Source: Phlebotomus papatasi
Taxonomy: Eukaryota > Arthropoda > Insecta > Diptera > Psychodidae
DNA: 64,000 nucleotides
NCBI RefSeq assembly: GCF_024763615.1
Contig: NC_077223.1
Coordinates: forward strand, 20,150,001 to 20,214,000
Direction of reading: 5' to 3'
The number at the start of each line of letters is the position of its first letter. The stretch's first letter is position 1. Both the position numbers and the translations under genes were made by a program. A model generated the notes under the pieces. That model was given only the letters and a program-made list of their open reading frames with translations. It was not told where the DNA came from and made no database searches. Below, one piece after another: positions 11,301-23,000 of the stretch.

Positions 11301-14270
11301 GGGTTTTTCGTCAGTTAAATCAGCATTTGCCATAACTTCCTTTTGACAACTTTTCGGGAGACCAAGTTTTCACAGTTCAGCTTTATTTTCCTTAAAAATG
11401 AGCCCTAAATGCGATACTTTTGAGTCAAAATAATAAAAGTGGCACTAATAAACTGTAAGTTAACTTGAGAAAATCTTTATAAAATGATTTAAAAGCTGAG
11501 ATATTGAGATATATGTTCGATGAAACAATAAGATTTTATCGTAACTTCCATTGTTTATAAAACCGTAATTTCCAATGTATGGAGATCTTGGAAGTTACGA
11601 CAATTTTCAAAAATGCATTTTATCAATTTCAATGACTCTAGTGATAATAAGCGCCTTTATTTGACTAAATTAATCAATTAAAATGTTATCCCTGTCCCTA
11701 AAAGATTTTCTTTTGTAACTTTTATTGAATAAATTTTGTGCGCCACGTCGCTTGTTTTGTTTTGAATTAATGATAGATGGGTAGGGATTTTTTCACACTT
11801 TTTTCTCACAAATATTAAATTAAAATGATTTAATGTTGCATTATTGGCACTGTCTTTGGATATTTAAAAAAAATTGTGAACGTTTTATTGAGAACTATTA
11901 CATTTTTGCAGCAAATTACATGCCACGCAAACGAGCAAAGAAAGTTACGGCAAATGCTGATTATTGAAAATTTTGTATGGAAATTTGTCGTAACTTCCCC
12001 AAAAATGGAAGTTACGGCAAATTCTGATAAATTTTTCTTAATTAAGGGCGCTTACGATAAATTTAGTTTAAAATAATTTCTATTGGGCTTATAAAAGTTT
12101 CTTTTTCTCAAGTGCGTTTAAGAAAAAAAAATTACGCTGATTCCAAATATGTATATATCTCAAAATCGCAAAAATGAAGTTACGATAAATGCTGATTTAA
12201 CTGACGTTTTGCTAATAAAATGAGTTTTAAATGCATTTTTTCTAACTAAATAAGTACAATCAATTAAATAAAAATATTTTTTTGCAAATAAAAATAGATG
12301 GAGCAAAATTTATTTCACGTAGAGATATCAGATATTCAGCAAATTTAAATTACGATACTTGTTGATAGAAGCAACGATACATTGCTTTCCCTTTAAGTTC
12401 GAAATTGGGAGTTTTTCCCTTTCCGATTCAATTGCAATAGCCGTGATTTATTTTAAAAAAATCCAAAAATTAAAAGTTTTCTAAGCTCACCGTGAAGTCC
12501 AAGAATTGGCGGCTGAAGGGGCGGAGGATCAGGGAAGCGGAATTTAACGATGTAGTCTCTAGGCTTAGTGAGGAGCTCAATAGTTTGCTCGTCATCTTCA
12601 TTCTTTTGCACTTTCGATCGATTCTTTTCCTGTTTCCTCGTCATGGCATCTTTTTGCTTCTTCTCAGCCGCCTTCGTTGACTGCCCTCTGGTCTTCATCT
12701 CCTTGAGCTTTTTCTCCTGCTTCTCGTACTCCTTGATCATCTCCTTCTTCTTCTGCACGTGCATCTTCTTGAACATTGAATAGTTGCCCTTGTAGTAGTG
12801 GAGCTTCTTGCAGTCCAGATGAATGATCTCATTGCAGACATTGTCCAGGAAACTTTGATCGTGGGAAACGACTAGGAGGGTTTTTTTCCAGCTCTGCAGG
12901 TAATTGTCCAGCCAGATGACAGCATTTAGGTCGAGGTGATTGGTAGGTTCGTCGAGGAGGAGTAGAGTGGGTTCCATGTACAGGGCACGAGCCAGGGAGA
13001 CACGCATCCTCCAGCCTCCGGAAAATTTATTTGTCGGCCTATCCTGCATCTCCTTGGAGAATCCCAGACCAGCTAGAATTCTTCTGGCCCTGGGTTCGGC
13101 GGAATCCGCTCCTATGGCCTTGAGTTCGATGTACACTTCATTGAGACGATCCTGGGCATCGAAGTCGCCCTCTTCGATCTTTGCTTCCAGATCCTTGCAC
13201 TCCTGCAGGAGATTTAGTCGCTTAGTGTCTGCCTTGAGGATTGTCTCTACGGCGGAATTGTCATCGGCTACGACTTCCTGTTCGCAGAGCAGGACATCAA
13301 TGTTGGGCGGAATGGCAAAGGCACGGGAGGCCAGATGCCTCAGTAACGTGGTCTTTCCATGTCCATTTGGCCCCACGAGCCCATATCGCCTTCCATGAGC
13401 TATCAGGAGATTCGCATTGACAAAGAGATCATTGCCCTTGGCTGAGATGGTGAAGTTCTCAATTTTGATGTCCACAGCATGCTCAAGGGCTGCCTTCTGG
13501 CCACCACTTTTCTGTGCCTGGGACATTGTAAAGTTGCTATCTAGGTCTGAAGCTCCCTGACCACCTTTTCTCGTCATAGCTTCCACCTGTCTCTCATATT
13601 CTTGCTGCTTCTTGAGCTTTTTCTTCTCCTTGTGCGTCATCTTCTTCTCAGCGGGCTCAGTTATCTCCAATTTTTCCACTTCCTCTGCCAGAGTCTCCTC
13701 AACCGCTTCTTCCTCCTCCTCTTCCTGACGTTCTTCCTCAGGCTCTACTTCGACCTCAGGCTCTACTTCAGCTTCAGGCTCCTCAACTTCATCCTCCAAA
13801 TCCTCCTCAGGTTCAACAACAACTTCTTTAGCTTTCTTTTTAGCTTTTTTCGAGGGTTTCCCTTTAGCTATCGCCACAATTTCCTCCTCCTCCTCAGACT
13901 CCACCTTCAACTCAATATCCTTCTCATCATCCTCTGACCAGTCATCATCCTTCTTGCCTTTCTTCTTCTTTCCAACACCTTTACTGCTTTCACCTTTTCC
14001 ACCTTCCACGTTGCCATCTTCTTTCGCCTTTGCCTTCTTCCCTTTTCCCTTCTTCTGCACAGCATTAGCCACTTCATCATCTTCACTACCAGGTTCTAGG
14101 GATACCTTCTTCCCTCTCCCCTCATCATCGCTCCAATCATCATTTTTCTTACCTTTCTTCTGACCCTTTTTCGACTTGGACTTTGAGGTTGTGTCAGACA
14201 CTGAACTTCCTACTTCACTCAATTCTTCGTCCAAATCTTGGTTTTTCCGATTTCCGCGCTTTTTGGACAT
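8351..14270 (-). CDS. ABCF1: ATP-binding cassette sub-family F member 1 (ribosome-associated ABC ATPase)
   Basis: Three exons on the minus strand: 14270-12491, 9089-8911 and 8845-8351 (stop). They join in phase to about 817 residues, close to animal ABCF1. The donor at 12490 is GTGAGC and the acceptor before 9089 is TTTCAG. The last intron is 65 bases, with acceptor CTACAG giving RIGRFDQHSGEH. Residues 1-250 are a Lys/Glu-rich tail. Cassette 1 has Walker A GPNGHGKTT (about 300), signature FSGGWRMR (about 414) and Walker B LLLLDEPTNHLDL (about 432). Cassette 2 has GPNGVGKST (about 623), LSGGQKAR (about 708) and LILDEPTNNLDI (about 729). There are no membrane segments. ABCF1 is a cytosolic ATPase that binds eIF2 and ribosomes in translation initiation. 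All catalytic motifs are intact. Confidence 0.95.
9382..9986. mobile_element. TA-flanked MITE starting CAGTAGACTCTC, middle of the nest
   Basis: The left tip CAGTAGACTCTC (9382) follows TA. The right tip GAGAGTCTAATG (9975-9986) precedes TA. A relative with both ends lies at 23644-23982. Removing the SINE insertion restores a MITE of about 170 bases. Confidence 0.7.
9398..9821 (+). mobile_element. dimeric tRNA-derived SINE with 12-base target duplication
   Basis: The insertion is flanked by AGACTCTCAAAT at 9386-9397 and 9822-9833. It holds two units in the same orientation. The first is short: it starts AGGGATCT, jumps to the 3' part GGCTATATGGACCCGAG and ends in (GAA)n. The second starts GGGATCTAGGTAGCTCAATA at about 9468, has an A-box-like TAGCTCAATATGG and a B-box GGTTCGAGCC, and ends GGCTATATGGACCTGAG, then (GA)n. 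Different microsatellite tails on the two units suggest that slippage shaped each tail. Confidence 0.82.
10111..10275. mobile_element. partial family A MITE
   Basis: The stretch contains GTGCAAACGAGTGGGATAGA and ends CCAGATCTAAAAGATGTGCT, matching the right arm of family A. The left arm is missing or too decayed. Confidence 0.5.
10766..11192. mobile_element. MITE with CGTCAG ends and 4-base duplication AAAT
   Basis: It starts CGTCAGTTAAATCAGCATTT and ends AAATGCTGATTTAACTGACG, perfect inverted ends of more than 20 bases. AAAT flanks both sides (10762-10765, 11193-11196). It lies in ABCF1 intron 1, in opposite orientation to the copy at 11309. Confidence 0.85.
11309..12206. mobile_element. 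longer MITE with CGTCAG ends and 4-base duplication TTTT
   Basis: It starts CGTCAGTTAAATCAGCATTT and ends ATAAATGCTGATTTAACTGACG. TTTT flanks both ends (11305-11308, 12207-12210). Its first 390 bases are an inverted copy of most of the element at 10766-11192; the rest (11700-12206) is extra sequence with further ACGGCAAATGCTGAT fragments. Confidence 0.78.
12211..12490. other. start of ABCF1 intron 1
   Basis: AT-rich intron sequence next to the donor GTGAGC (minus strand, 12490-12485). Nothing else is recognised. Confidence 0.4.
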
Positions 14271-14549
14271 TTCACCAACAATTTCAATAACTTCACTAAA
14301 CTAGAGAATTGGCCTAAAAGTGATAAAATTCGCAAAAACACTAATGAATCACAATATCCTGCAATGTGGATACAGATAAACCTTTCAACTGCCCACCAAC
14401 AAAAAGTGCCTACTAAATTTTACAAATTTCAAAATCACCGTTGTTACACTGAGAGCGATGAATGGGAAACGGAGAATGATTGAGTTTAAAACCCGAGTCA
14501 AAAAATCACGTAAAATACCAAATTGACATAAAGAAATTCCAGTGCAAGT
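14271..14549. promoter_or_regulatory. ABCF1 upstream region
   Basis: This region lies immediately upstream of the ABCF1 start on the minus strand and must hold its 5' UTR and core promoter. I see no TATA box at a convincing place. A MITE sits just beyond, at 14550. Confidence 0.4.
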
Positions 14550-14928
14550 CGTCGGTTCCGAAGAAGACTATTGTAAGTCCAAAATGTAAACTTTACAGGA
14601 AAGAGTTTTAAAGTTTGACAGCTAAAATTTATTTTCATTAATTTCACTGCAATTAGTATACTTCCAGCTTTTGAAACTATTTTATCATTATATTTATTAT
14701 TTATATTTCTAGTTAACACTACTTTTAAATTAATTATAGCAAAATTGTGGGCAAAAAATTCAATAATTGGGCACGCTGATTTTAAGTTTTTTTCTTGTAA
14801 CTTTTGCAGGAATATCTTAATCAACATAAAATTTTGTGGGGATATAGATCTAAGGTTTCTGCATCCAATGATACCATCTTTTTATACTATTGTAAGTAGA
14901 CTTACAATAGTCTTCTTCGGAACCGACG
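14550..14928. mobile_element. MITE with CGTCGG ends and 4-base duplication AAGT
   Basis: It starts CGTCGGTTCCGAAGAAGACT and ends with the exact inverse; the perfect inverted ends are about 30 bases. AAGT flanks both ends (14546-14549, 14929-14932). It lies 280 bases upstream of the ABCF1 start codon. The ends resemble the CGTCAG family in the first six bases and in the duplication size. Confidence 0.87.
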
Positions 14929-14932
14929 AAGT

Positions 14933-16345
14933 ATTCTCAACAAAAAGCAATTTCTTAACACTTCAAAACCCAAAGTGGCAAAGTTTATAGAGCTTCATAA
15001 CGGGAATTCTATTCAATATTATGCTAAAGTTATAACATTAACGTATATAGTAAGGTGGGATGGATTGTTTTCCGTAGAGTGCTACTTAAACGCTTTTTTT
15101 TTTTGGACTGATGAAATTATTTTTTACTTCTTCTAAATCCATAGAATTATTCACTGTTTTATTCAGAAACATAATATAAAAAAAATTATCAAAAATATTA
15201 AAGAAAATTTATAAAATAATGATTAGATAATACGTCATAAACGATCCAGATAGCGAAGGTAGCGAAGCGCCCGGCTTAGCACACGTGACTATAGAGAATT
15301 TATGTTGGTATGCATCACAGTAACAGCTGATTTATCAGGCTTATTTATTAATTAATCAGAAAAGAGAAAACCTATGCACAAACACAGAAAGTGACTTTCC
15401 GAAAGCTCTGTTACTGTTAACAAATCAGTTGGTTTCCCCTATCCACCGCCCGAGGGCAGGACTAACGCTGAGAAAAACTTGAGAGGTTTTTCAATTTAAA
15501 GAATTTTGTACATTTTGAAGCATTCAATATTTTATTTTTTAGGTTTATTTTAGGTCTTTTCACTGTAAGATGTTGAAAGTCTTAGTAATGATGTATGAAC
15601 ATTTGTTTTCTTTGTGGATTTCGCAAAAAAAGTGTTATTAATTTGTAAAAGAAAATGTGTATTCATTTTTTGTAACACATGACCCCTCTGGACTTTTTTT
15701 TTTAAATCATATTTTTGTAACGTTCAACAAACAATAAGAACCATAACAACACCAGGTACTTATCAGAAGGTTTATAAATGAAAATACCTAAAAAGAGTTT
15801 TATTATTACTTTTTGCCTTGCTTCTTGCCTCTTACATATCAAAATATTACCGGAAAAATTATTTACCAATTGTCCCGTCTCATTCTTAATCGGAAGGTTA
15901 CTAACTTGAAAAGGACTAACGTGTTCATTTTAAGTAGGACCAACTTCAGTTTCCGGTACATTTGGACGAAAAAGTCTTTCAAGAAAGTTATTATATTATG
16001 ATATTTCGAGGGATCCAATTCACGTTATTAGAATTATTCGATGAAAGGGATGAAATCATAATCACACAGGCAATGAACACAGAAGTATTCCCTATATGCA
16101 CCGAGTGAAGTAATAATAGTGAAGTAAGTATAATCTACTCCCACAGCCTAAAGTGGCCCCACCTCCCCCTACCAGCGTTATTTTCTCCACTTGTCCTTGA
16201 CAAAAAAAACGTTCATTGATGTAAATTTCGATCTCATGAAATTTTTCTGATCCAAAAGTTGCGCCGGAGCAAATTTCAAGATCAAAGCATTTTAATTTTC
16301 ATCATTGCATACTCATTAAGATTTTAACTTTCACTCTACAAAATA
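14933..16345. other. intergenic region between ABCF1 and Ars2
   Basis: No gene seen. A GC-richer patch at 15240-15300 (TAGCGAAGCGCCCGGCTTAG, then CACACGTGAC) may be regulatory. Fragments of MITE ends occur: GGCCCCACCTCCCCCTA at 16155-16171, and a family A right end at about 16236-16275 (GATCCAAAAGTTGCGCCGGA). Confidence 0.4.
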
Positions 16346-16560
16346 AGGTAAAGTGCCCTCGAGTCGACCGGTGGTTAATATTTGAATGTTTTAATGGTGA
16401 ATTTCTATAAAATTGTCACTGATTCGTATTTATTTATGAAATAATTGACCTTTGAATGTTAGATCATACGCCTAATATTAGTGCAAATATAAATAAATTG
16501 AATAAATAACTCTACCGGTCGAATTGAAGAACCGGTCGACGACTTGAGAGCACTTTACCT
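16346..16560. mobile_element. TA-flanked MITE, AGGTAAAGTGCCCTC ends
   Basis: TA, then AGGTAAAGTGCCCTCGAGTC, then CGACCGG; the right end is CCGGTCGACGACTTGAGAGC, then ACTTTACCT, then TA. It is 215 bases and mostly foldback. It lies about 670 bases upstream of the Ars2 start codon. Confidence 0.82.
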
Positions 16561-17017
16561 TACATTGTTGTAATAATTACAAATCGTCTTATGAAAAATT
16601 TGGATTTTAAAAATTTTAATCCGGATCATTTTTCGATTTCTAACAGTGTAGTGGAGGGGAAAATAATGTGAAACCTTTCAACTGCTCTGACTGGGGAAAA
16701 GTCAAAGGAAAAATTCTCAAAAGGTGGCGCCACTGCTCTTGTTCCATCCCTTTCAACAGTCAGAGCTTGACAATCCAAGAAGCTTCTGGAAAGTTTGTGT
16801 GGCATTTTAATTTGTTTTTCCCGTGAAATTCATCAAAATTTGGTGAAAAAACATTCTAATTCACTGGAAAAATGTGAGTTGAAATTTTTGCACTAGTTTC
16901 CCGCTATGCAAATGTGAAATTTGCTGAGATATTTGACTGAAAAATAAGACGAAGAATATTGAGGTTATGTAACTAATGCTCTGGGATTTTTCAGTTTCCT
17001 GGACGTAGCCCTCGCAA
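16561..17017 (+). promoter_or_regulatory. Ars2 promoter and 5' leader with probable leader intron
   Basis: This stretch directly precedes the Ars2 start. A donor-like AAT/GTGAGT at 16874 and an acceptor-like TTTTTCAG ending at 16994 would form a 121-base intron inside the 5' UTR. No TATA box is evident. Confidence 0.45.
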
Positions 17018-20000
17018 ATGGCTGATTCTGACGACGAGTACGACCGCAAGAGACGCGACAAGTTTAGAGGGGAGCGTAGTTCAGGCGATAGCTATCGCTC
17101 GGACAGAGATCGAAGAGATGACCATCGAGGTAGGGATGACTGGATGGATCGTGTGAGGTCGAAACCCGATTATCGGGAGTTCCGCAATGGCCGGGACAGA
17201 ATGTACTCACCTCCGAGGGATATGCCTCCAATGAAGAGGATGCGCATGGGACCGCATGATGGGTATGGACCGTACGGCGGAGGAGGTTGGGGGGGACATC
17301 ATGATTCCGGACTCGGATGGCTATCCCACGGTGGTGGACATCCATATGGCTCAGCTCCGATGCCGATGCACTCAAGGTAGGCTTTTTGTTGAATTAAAAA
17401 AATGTCTCAGGGAACTCAGTTTTAAATGCTAAATTTTTTCCTGTGATTAAAATTAATTTATCATAATGTCCCTTCCAATTCCTTGGCAAAGAGTCAGGAA
17501 TATAAAAATGACTCAAAAGTTTTCCATTCATGTCTTATAAATTTTCCAATTTTTCTGTTTTGAAAATTTTATTTCGGGCATGGACTAATTTTAATATGCT
17601 TAAGCTAGGCTGTTAGGTTTAAGAATTTTCCATGAATAAAATAACCGCATCTGCCTTTAAAACTAGAACTCTAAGAATAGAGTAAGAGAAATTTTAAAAT
17701 TATTTTTTTTAAATGAGTTCAAAATATTAAGCAATTCATATCAAATTCATTCAATCCGTTTTCACTTAAGCCGGAACTCCCTGAAGACCTTTTCATAATT
17801 CTGTAATATTTTGGAAACATTTTAGAAATGCAACATGGAAAAAAATGAATATGCGAGAGTTGATAATAAATGGCTTTAACCCAATCTTCTGATATCAAAA
17901 TGATATCTGACATACATTTTGGATTAGGAAAATTTCATGAAATCAAAATTAACTTTACCATCTTTCCCATTCTTCTTCTTCTTTTGAACGTCACAGCAAA
18001 TTCGATTTAAGTCAATTGAATGTTGGTGCTATGGCCCCGGCACACCTTTTAGATCAGCAAAATTTCATGAAATCGAAATTCGCGTCCTTTTCTATCTCAA
18101 ACCTATTGCATATGTCTATCTCACTCGTTCGCACTCTTCTTCTTATATTAAACATCACAACAAATGTAATTAAGCTCAATCGAATTTGAAGTGCGAAAGA
18201 ATGAGATAGACATAATATAAGACGTGTGAGAAAAAGGATGTTAAGTTCGATATCATTCAATTTATCTCATCTAAAAGGTGTGCTAGCACCATAATAGCTC
18301 CGGCACAACTTTTAGATCAGGAAAAATTTATAAAGTCGAAATTCACATCCCCCTCTTTCTTAAAAACTGTGTATTACATATCCTATTTTTTCGAACTCTT
18401 CTTTTTTGAACCACACACCAAATTAAATTTTGCTCAGTCCAATTTTGAGTCCGAAAGAGGGGGATAGACTTATGCAAATCTTTTCAGAATGAAAGAAAAG
18501 CGAATTTTGATTTCATGAAATTATACCGAGCTAAAAAAGTGTGCCAGAATAAAAAGAGAGAGCTAAAAGTTGTAACCTTTGAGGAAAATCGTTCATATCT
18601 CTTTCCGTTTGTACTGTGGAGAAGACGAGACGTCCACAAAAATCGATAGTTGTGACTCCGGCACGATCAGGAAAATTTCATGAAGTTGAAATTCGAATCC
18701 TTATCTTGCTCACACGCTTTGCATATGTCCATCTCATTCTTTCGCACTCCAAATTCAATTTAGGATTTAGAGTGATGTTTAAAAGAAGAAGAAGAGTGCA
18801 AAAGAACGAGATAGACAGATGCAAAGCGTGTGAGAAAGAAAGGGATTAGAATTTCGACTTCGTGAAATTTTCTTGATCTAAAAAGTATGCCGGAGCAATT
18901 AGCGCATATGATATTCGTAATCTATGAGTGTCGTAACGTGTAAATCCAAAATTTGGGCTCGATCTGACGAAGTTGGACATCAGCTCGAACCATAAAAGCT
19001 GAGATTGTAAAGAATCTCAGTTAAAAAAGTTAAGTTTGTAGTCCCGCTCTAAGTGCATCCAAATATTTTTCACGCGGTAAATTTGAAATACATTTATAAT
19101 GGCTCCGGCCGCTCCGGCACACCTTTTAGATCAGTAAATATTCATGAAGTCGAAATTCGAATGTCTTTTTCACACGCTTTGCGTAATCGTCAGTTAAATC
19201 AGCATTTGTCGTAACTTCCTTTTGATAACTTTTAAGGAAACGAAATTTTCAGTTCAGCTTTATTTTTCTTAAAAATGTGCCCCGAATGCGATACTTTGGG
19301 TCAAAATAATAAAAGTGGCACTAATAAACTGTAAGTTAACTCGAGAAAATCTTTATAAAATGATACAAAATCTGAAATATTGAGATATAGGGTAAGTGTT
19401 CTAATTTAAAACCATTTCTAGACGCTTTAACTTTGTCAGAAGATTCAACACTTCAATTTTTTTCTGAAGAGAAAAAGAAGAAAAGCCAAGGAGCAACTTC
19501 CTTGGCTCTTCTAGAATGTTACTGTTTAGTGAAAATTAATTAGATAGAATTTGAAAACTTCTTAAATACAAGAAAAATACACGAGCGTAAAATGCTTCTA
19601 TTGGAAACATATTAATCCAAATGGAGACAAGGGAAAGTTTCTAGTTGGAGACAAACAGTGTAAGTGAAACCGTGATGAAAGGCTTCCAAAACCTTGCTTC
19701 TACAATAATAAGAAAATCTCTCCAAAAAATCATATTTCCGGGGTTTCCTATTGAAGTATTGAAGTATTTGTAGATACTTCAGAAAAACCCTTTTTGTTCA
19801 CGAAATAGATAATGATTTCATTTGAAAACTTTACGTACCGTTAACAATAAAGATTAGCACTTAATTTAACTAAAATTAACCAGAAATACGACATTAAATG
19901 TTAAATAAAAGAATAAACAACAGTCACCTCTTTGTGTTTTTCATTGGAAAACATGGTCGATCCATGAAAAATTTAATGGTGAAAAGGTACACTTTTAATT

Positions 20001-23000
20001 TTTCTGAGAAATTAACAAATTAAAACTTGTGAATATGAATGGATTTTCGCTTTATTTGGAGCAAAATTAACTAAAAAATGAAACTGTGATATAGAAAATA
20101 TATAAATAAAATAATTTAGTACTGTATTTATCATGAAAACAATTACGTTTCCATTTGGAGTAGCGAAAAATTTCCATTTGGAGCAGGTTTTGAATTAGCT
20201 TAATTTACACTATTGTAGTCAGATAAATTTAGAATAGATTTAGGCGATTTACTACTCTGAAACCTCTTTTGGAATTAGATCTTCAGATAACTTTTTCACA
20301 GAGCCTTTTTCTGGCAAAATACCTATACATATTAGCATTTCATTGACTATTACTGAAACTACAAAAATCCTTTGGGAATCTTTCTACGTTTCTTGGTACA
20401 TGACATATCCCTATATACTTTGACATGGTAAACCGGATCGGCGAAGACTATCAATAAGTGCTAGAATTAATGAATATCTTACAGACAGCAGAGTGCAAAG
20501 TCACCCGCAACAACGATACTTCACGGCGTTTCCGTAACTTTTTCAAAGACCTCTCCTGGGAGTATGCAATTTTTCTGTGTCACTGGAGTGAATTCACGGA
20601 GTTTTTCTCGGTTCCGAAAATTTCTTTGAAAGCGGAACTCCCTGTACTGTACTGCCCAATCTGCTGCAACCATTCGTAAAATGGGCGTGACTTAAAGTTT
20701 TTTTTAGATCGAATTTACCGACAACAAGTAATTATTTGTTTCAGAGAACAAATTATTCTTTTTTTTTTCTTCAGGGAATCTGCTCCGAATCCTGATATGC
20801 AAACTCAACCCTGCATGATGACACTGAAGCAGTTCCTGGCCACGCAGGATGATTCCATCTCCGATTCAGATGCCATCACCAAGTACAATGAGTACAAATT
20901 GGACTTCAAGAGGCAACAACTCAATGAATTCTTCGTGGCTCACAAAGATGAAGAATGGCAAGTATTTCCACGTCAGTTTCTTTTTCTCAAAAAAAATATT
21001 CCTTTTGCTCACGACAAAATGTTCTTCTCATTCTTGGTGGTCTGTTGAAAATGGATTGGTGACATTGAAAAAAAAAATTGATTGTGTTGGGTTTTTGAAG
21101 GGTGATGTTTTTTGAGGATTTCTTATGGGCAGAAAATATTTTTTAGATGAGATGCCAACAGATGAGCAACATCGCCCAAAAAGTGGACTTTCACAGACCA
21201 AAATTTCACTTAAATATATTATATGCCTTCCTCTCGACAGAAATGTGAGCTGAATTATTTTGCAGGAAATCTCGTGGTGTGGTTTGAGATGCAAAAGAAA
21301 ATGCAAAAAAACACAGAGAATGTAGAAAAGAAAAAAATGTTTTGCTATTTTCTTAGCCTCGACAGAGGGAGAGTGTAAAATAGAAATTGAAAAAAAAATT
21401 GAACCAATGCCAAAAAAAAAATCTTGAGAAAAATCGCTGTTTTAGTATCTTGGCGAGCAATGCCAAGGAAGTATAAAAGAAAGCGATAAGTAATTCTTTC
21501 TATATAGTAGTTTTAAGAATGGTTATGCAAATTAATTGAAGGTAAGAGACCAAAATAGATGATAAATTTATTAGTCAATAAGGCCCAATAAAAAAGACTC
21601 ATGATTATTTTCCCGAAAAAAAATGTTCCAAAAGAGCAGAAAAAATAAATATATTCTTTTTCTTTTATTTTTGTCACACAAAATTATTTACACTTTTTTT
21701 TTGTTGACACTTGTGTTTTGGAAAACCTTCCATGGATGGTTGATGGAAATCTTTCATAATTCCATTGCTAATGGATTCTTCTGTTTCTGATTGTATTGCA
21801 GGTTTAAGATGAAATATCATCCGGAGGATTTGCTGAAGAGACAAGAGGAGCATGTTGGTTTTCTTAGGGTAAGTCCTTTTACAGAAATTTTCTAATTCTG
21901 ATATAAACTTTAGTGAACCTTTGGATAATTGTATAAAAATTAATTTTCCTGGCATTAAGTCAAATACTCCGTAATATGTAACTCAAAATATCGCATTCAG
22001 CGTCAACTAAAAAAGAATTACAAGACGCTGCAGCTCTGCTAAATAGTTGTACTTTCAAAATTTTCATAGAAAAGAAGTGAAAAAGGGCTCCATGCTTTGC
22101 GAAACGCTTAAACTTTTGACTAAGATGCTATACTTTAAAAGTAATTTCGCATCATTCACCGTTTACCAGGTCACAATTGATTTAAACCAATTTATAGGGT
22201 AAGTGTGCCAAATTCCGGCCAGCTTGCAATTTCGGCCATATTTTTTGTTCCTTTAATTTCCATGAATTTTTAGTTTTTGCATTTTCTTGAGATTGTACAA
22301 TGCAAAAAAAATAACAAAAAATGTCGCTTCGACGAGCAAGATGATCTGAAAATGGCATTCAAAGAATTCTGGAAGAGCAAGGAACTATGAGAATGAAGGT
22401 GGCCGAAATAGGCCACCAATGCTATGTCTACATTTTTATTCATTTTAAAATGTATTAATAATGATTTTAGAGAAAATAAAAATGATAAACTGTCTGCAAG
22501 GTTCCAAGCAACACTCCTTATAAAAGAGTAACAAAAATATTAAATTTTTATTAAAAATATTACATTTCAAACTTGAGACTTTGTTGCTTGCATGCAACTA
22601 TTCCGAAATTTGGCACACTTACCCTAAATCACTCAAAAGATAACCCAAAACTAGCTTAGGATGCTTAGCAGTAATAAAATTGATTTTGGAATAAGTTATC
22701 AGTTCATGATTGATCTATTTCCGGTTAAGAACCGATTAGAACCGGTTCATTCTTATTAAAAAATCCAAGACCTTTCCAACAACCCCAAACATGATATCAT
22801 TCGATTAAGAAATGTTATATGCTCTCTAAAGCATTTTAAACCTTTGACCTTGAAAACCGGTATTAGGAATGATTCAACGATATTTTCGTAAATGGATGAA
22901 ATGTCTGTCTAGATGATATCTAAAACATATCTAAAAATACCGTCCAAGATAATATCCACTTATGGGCGGGGGGTCATCGAAGATCGGAAGTCGATACGTC

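Noticed and set aside
13602..14163. Leu/Phe- and Ser/Phe-rich open frames opposite ABCF1
   Set aside because: They are shadows of the Lys/Glu-rich N-terminus of ABCF1 on the other strand.
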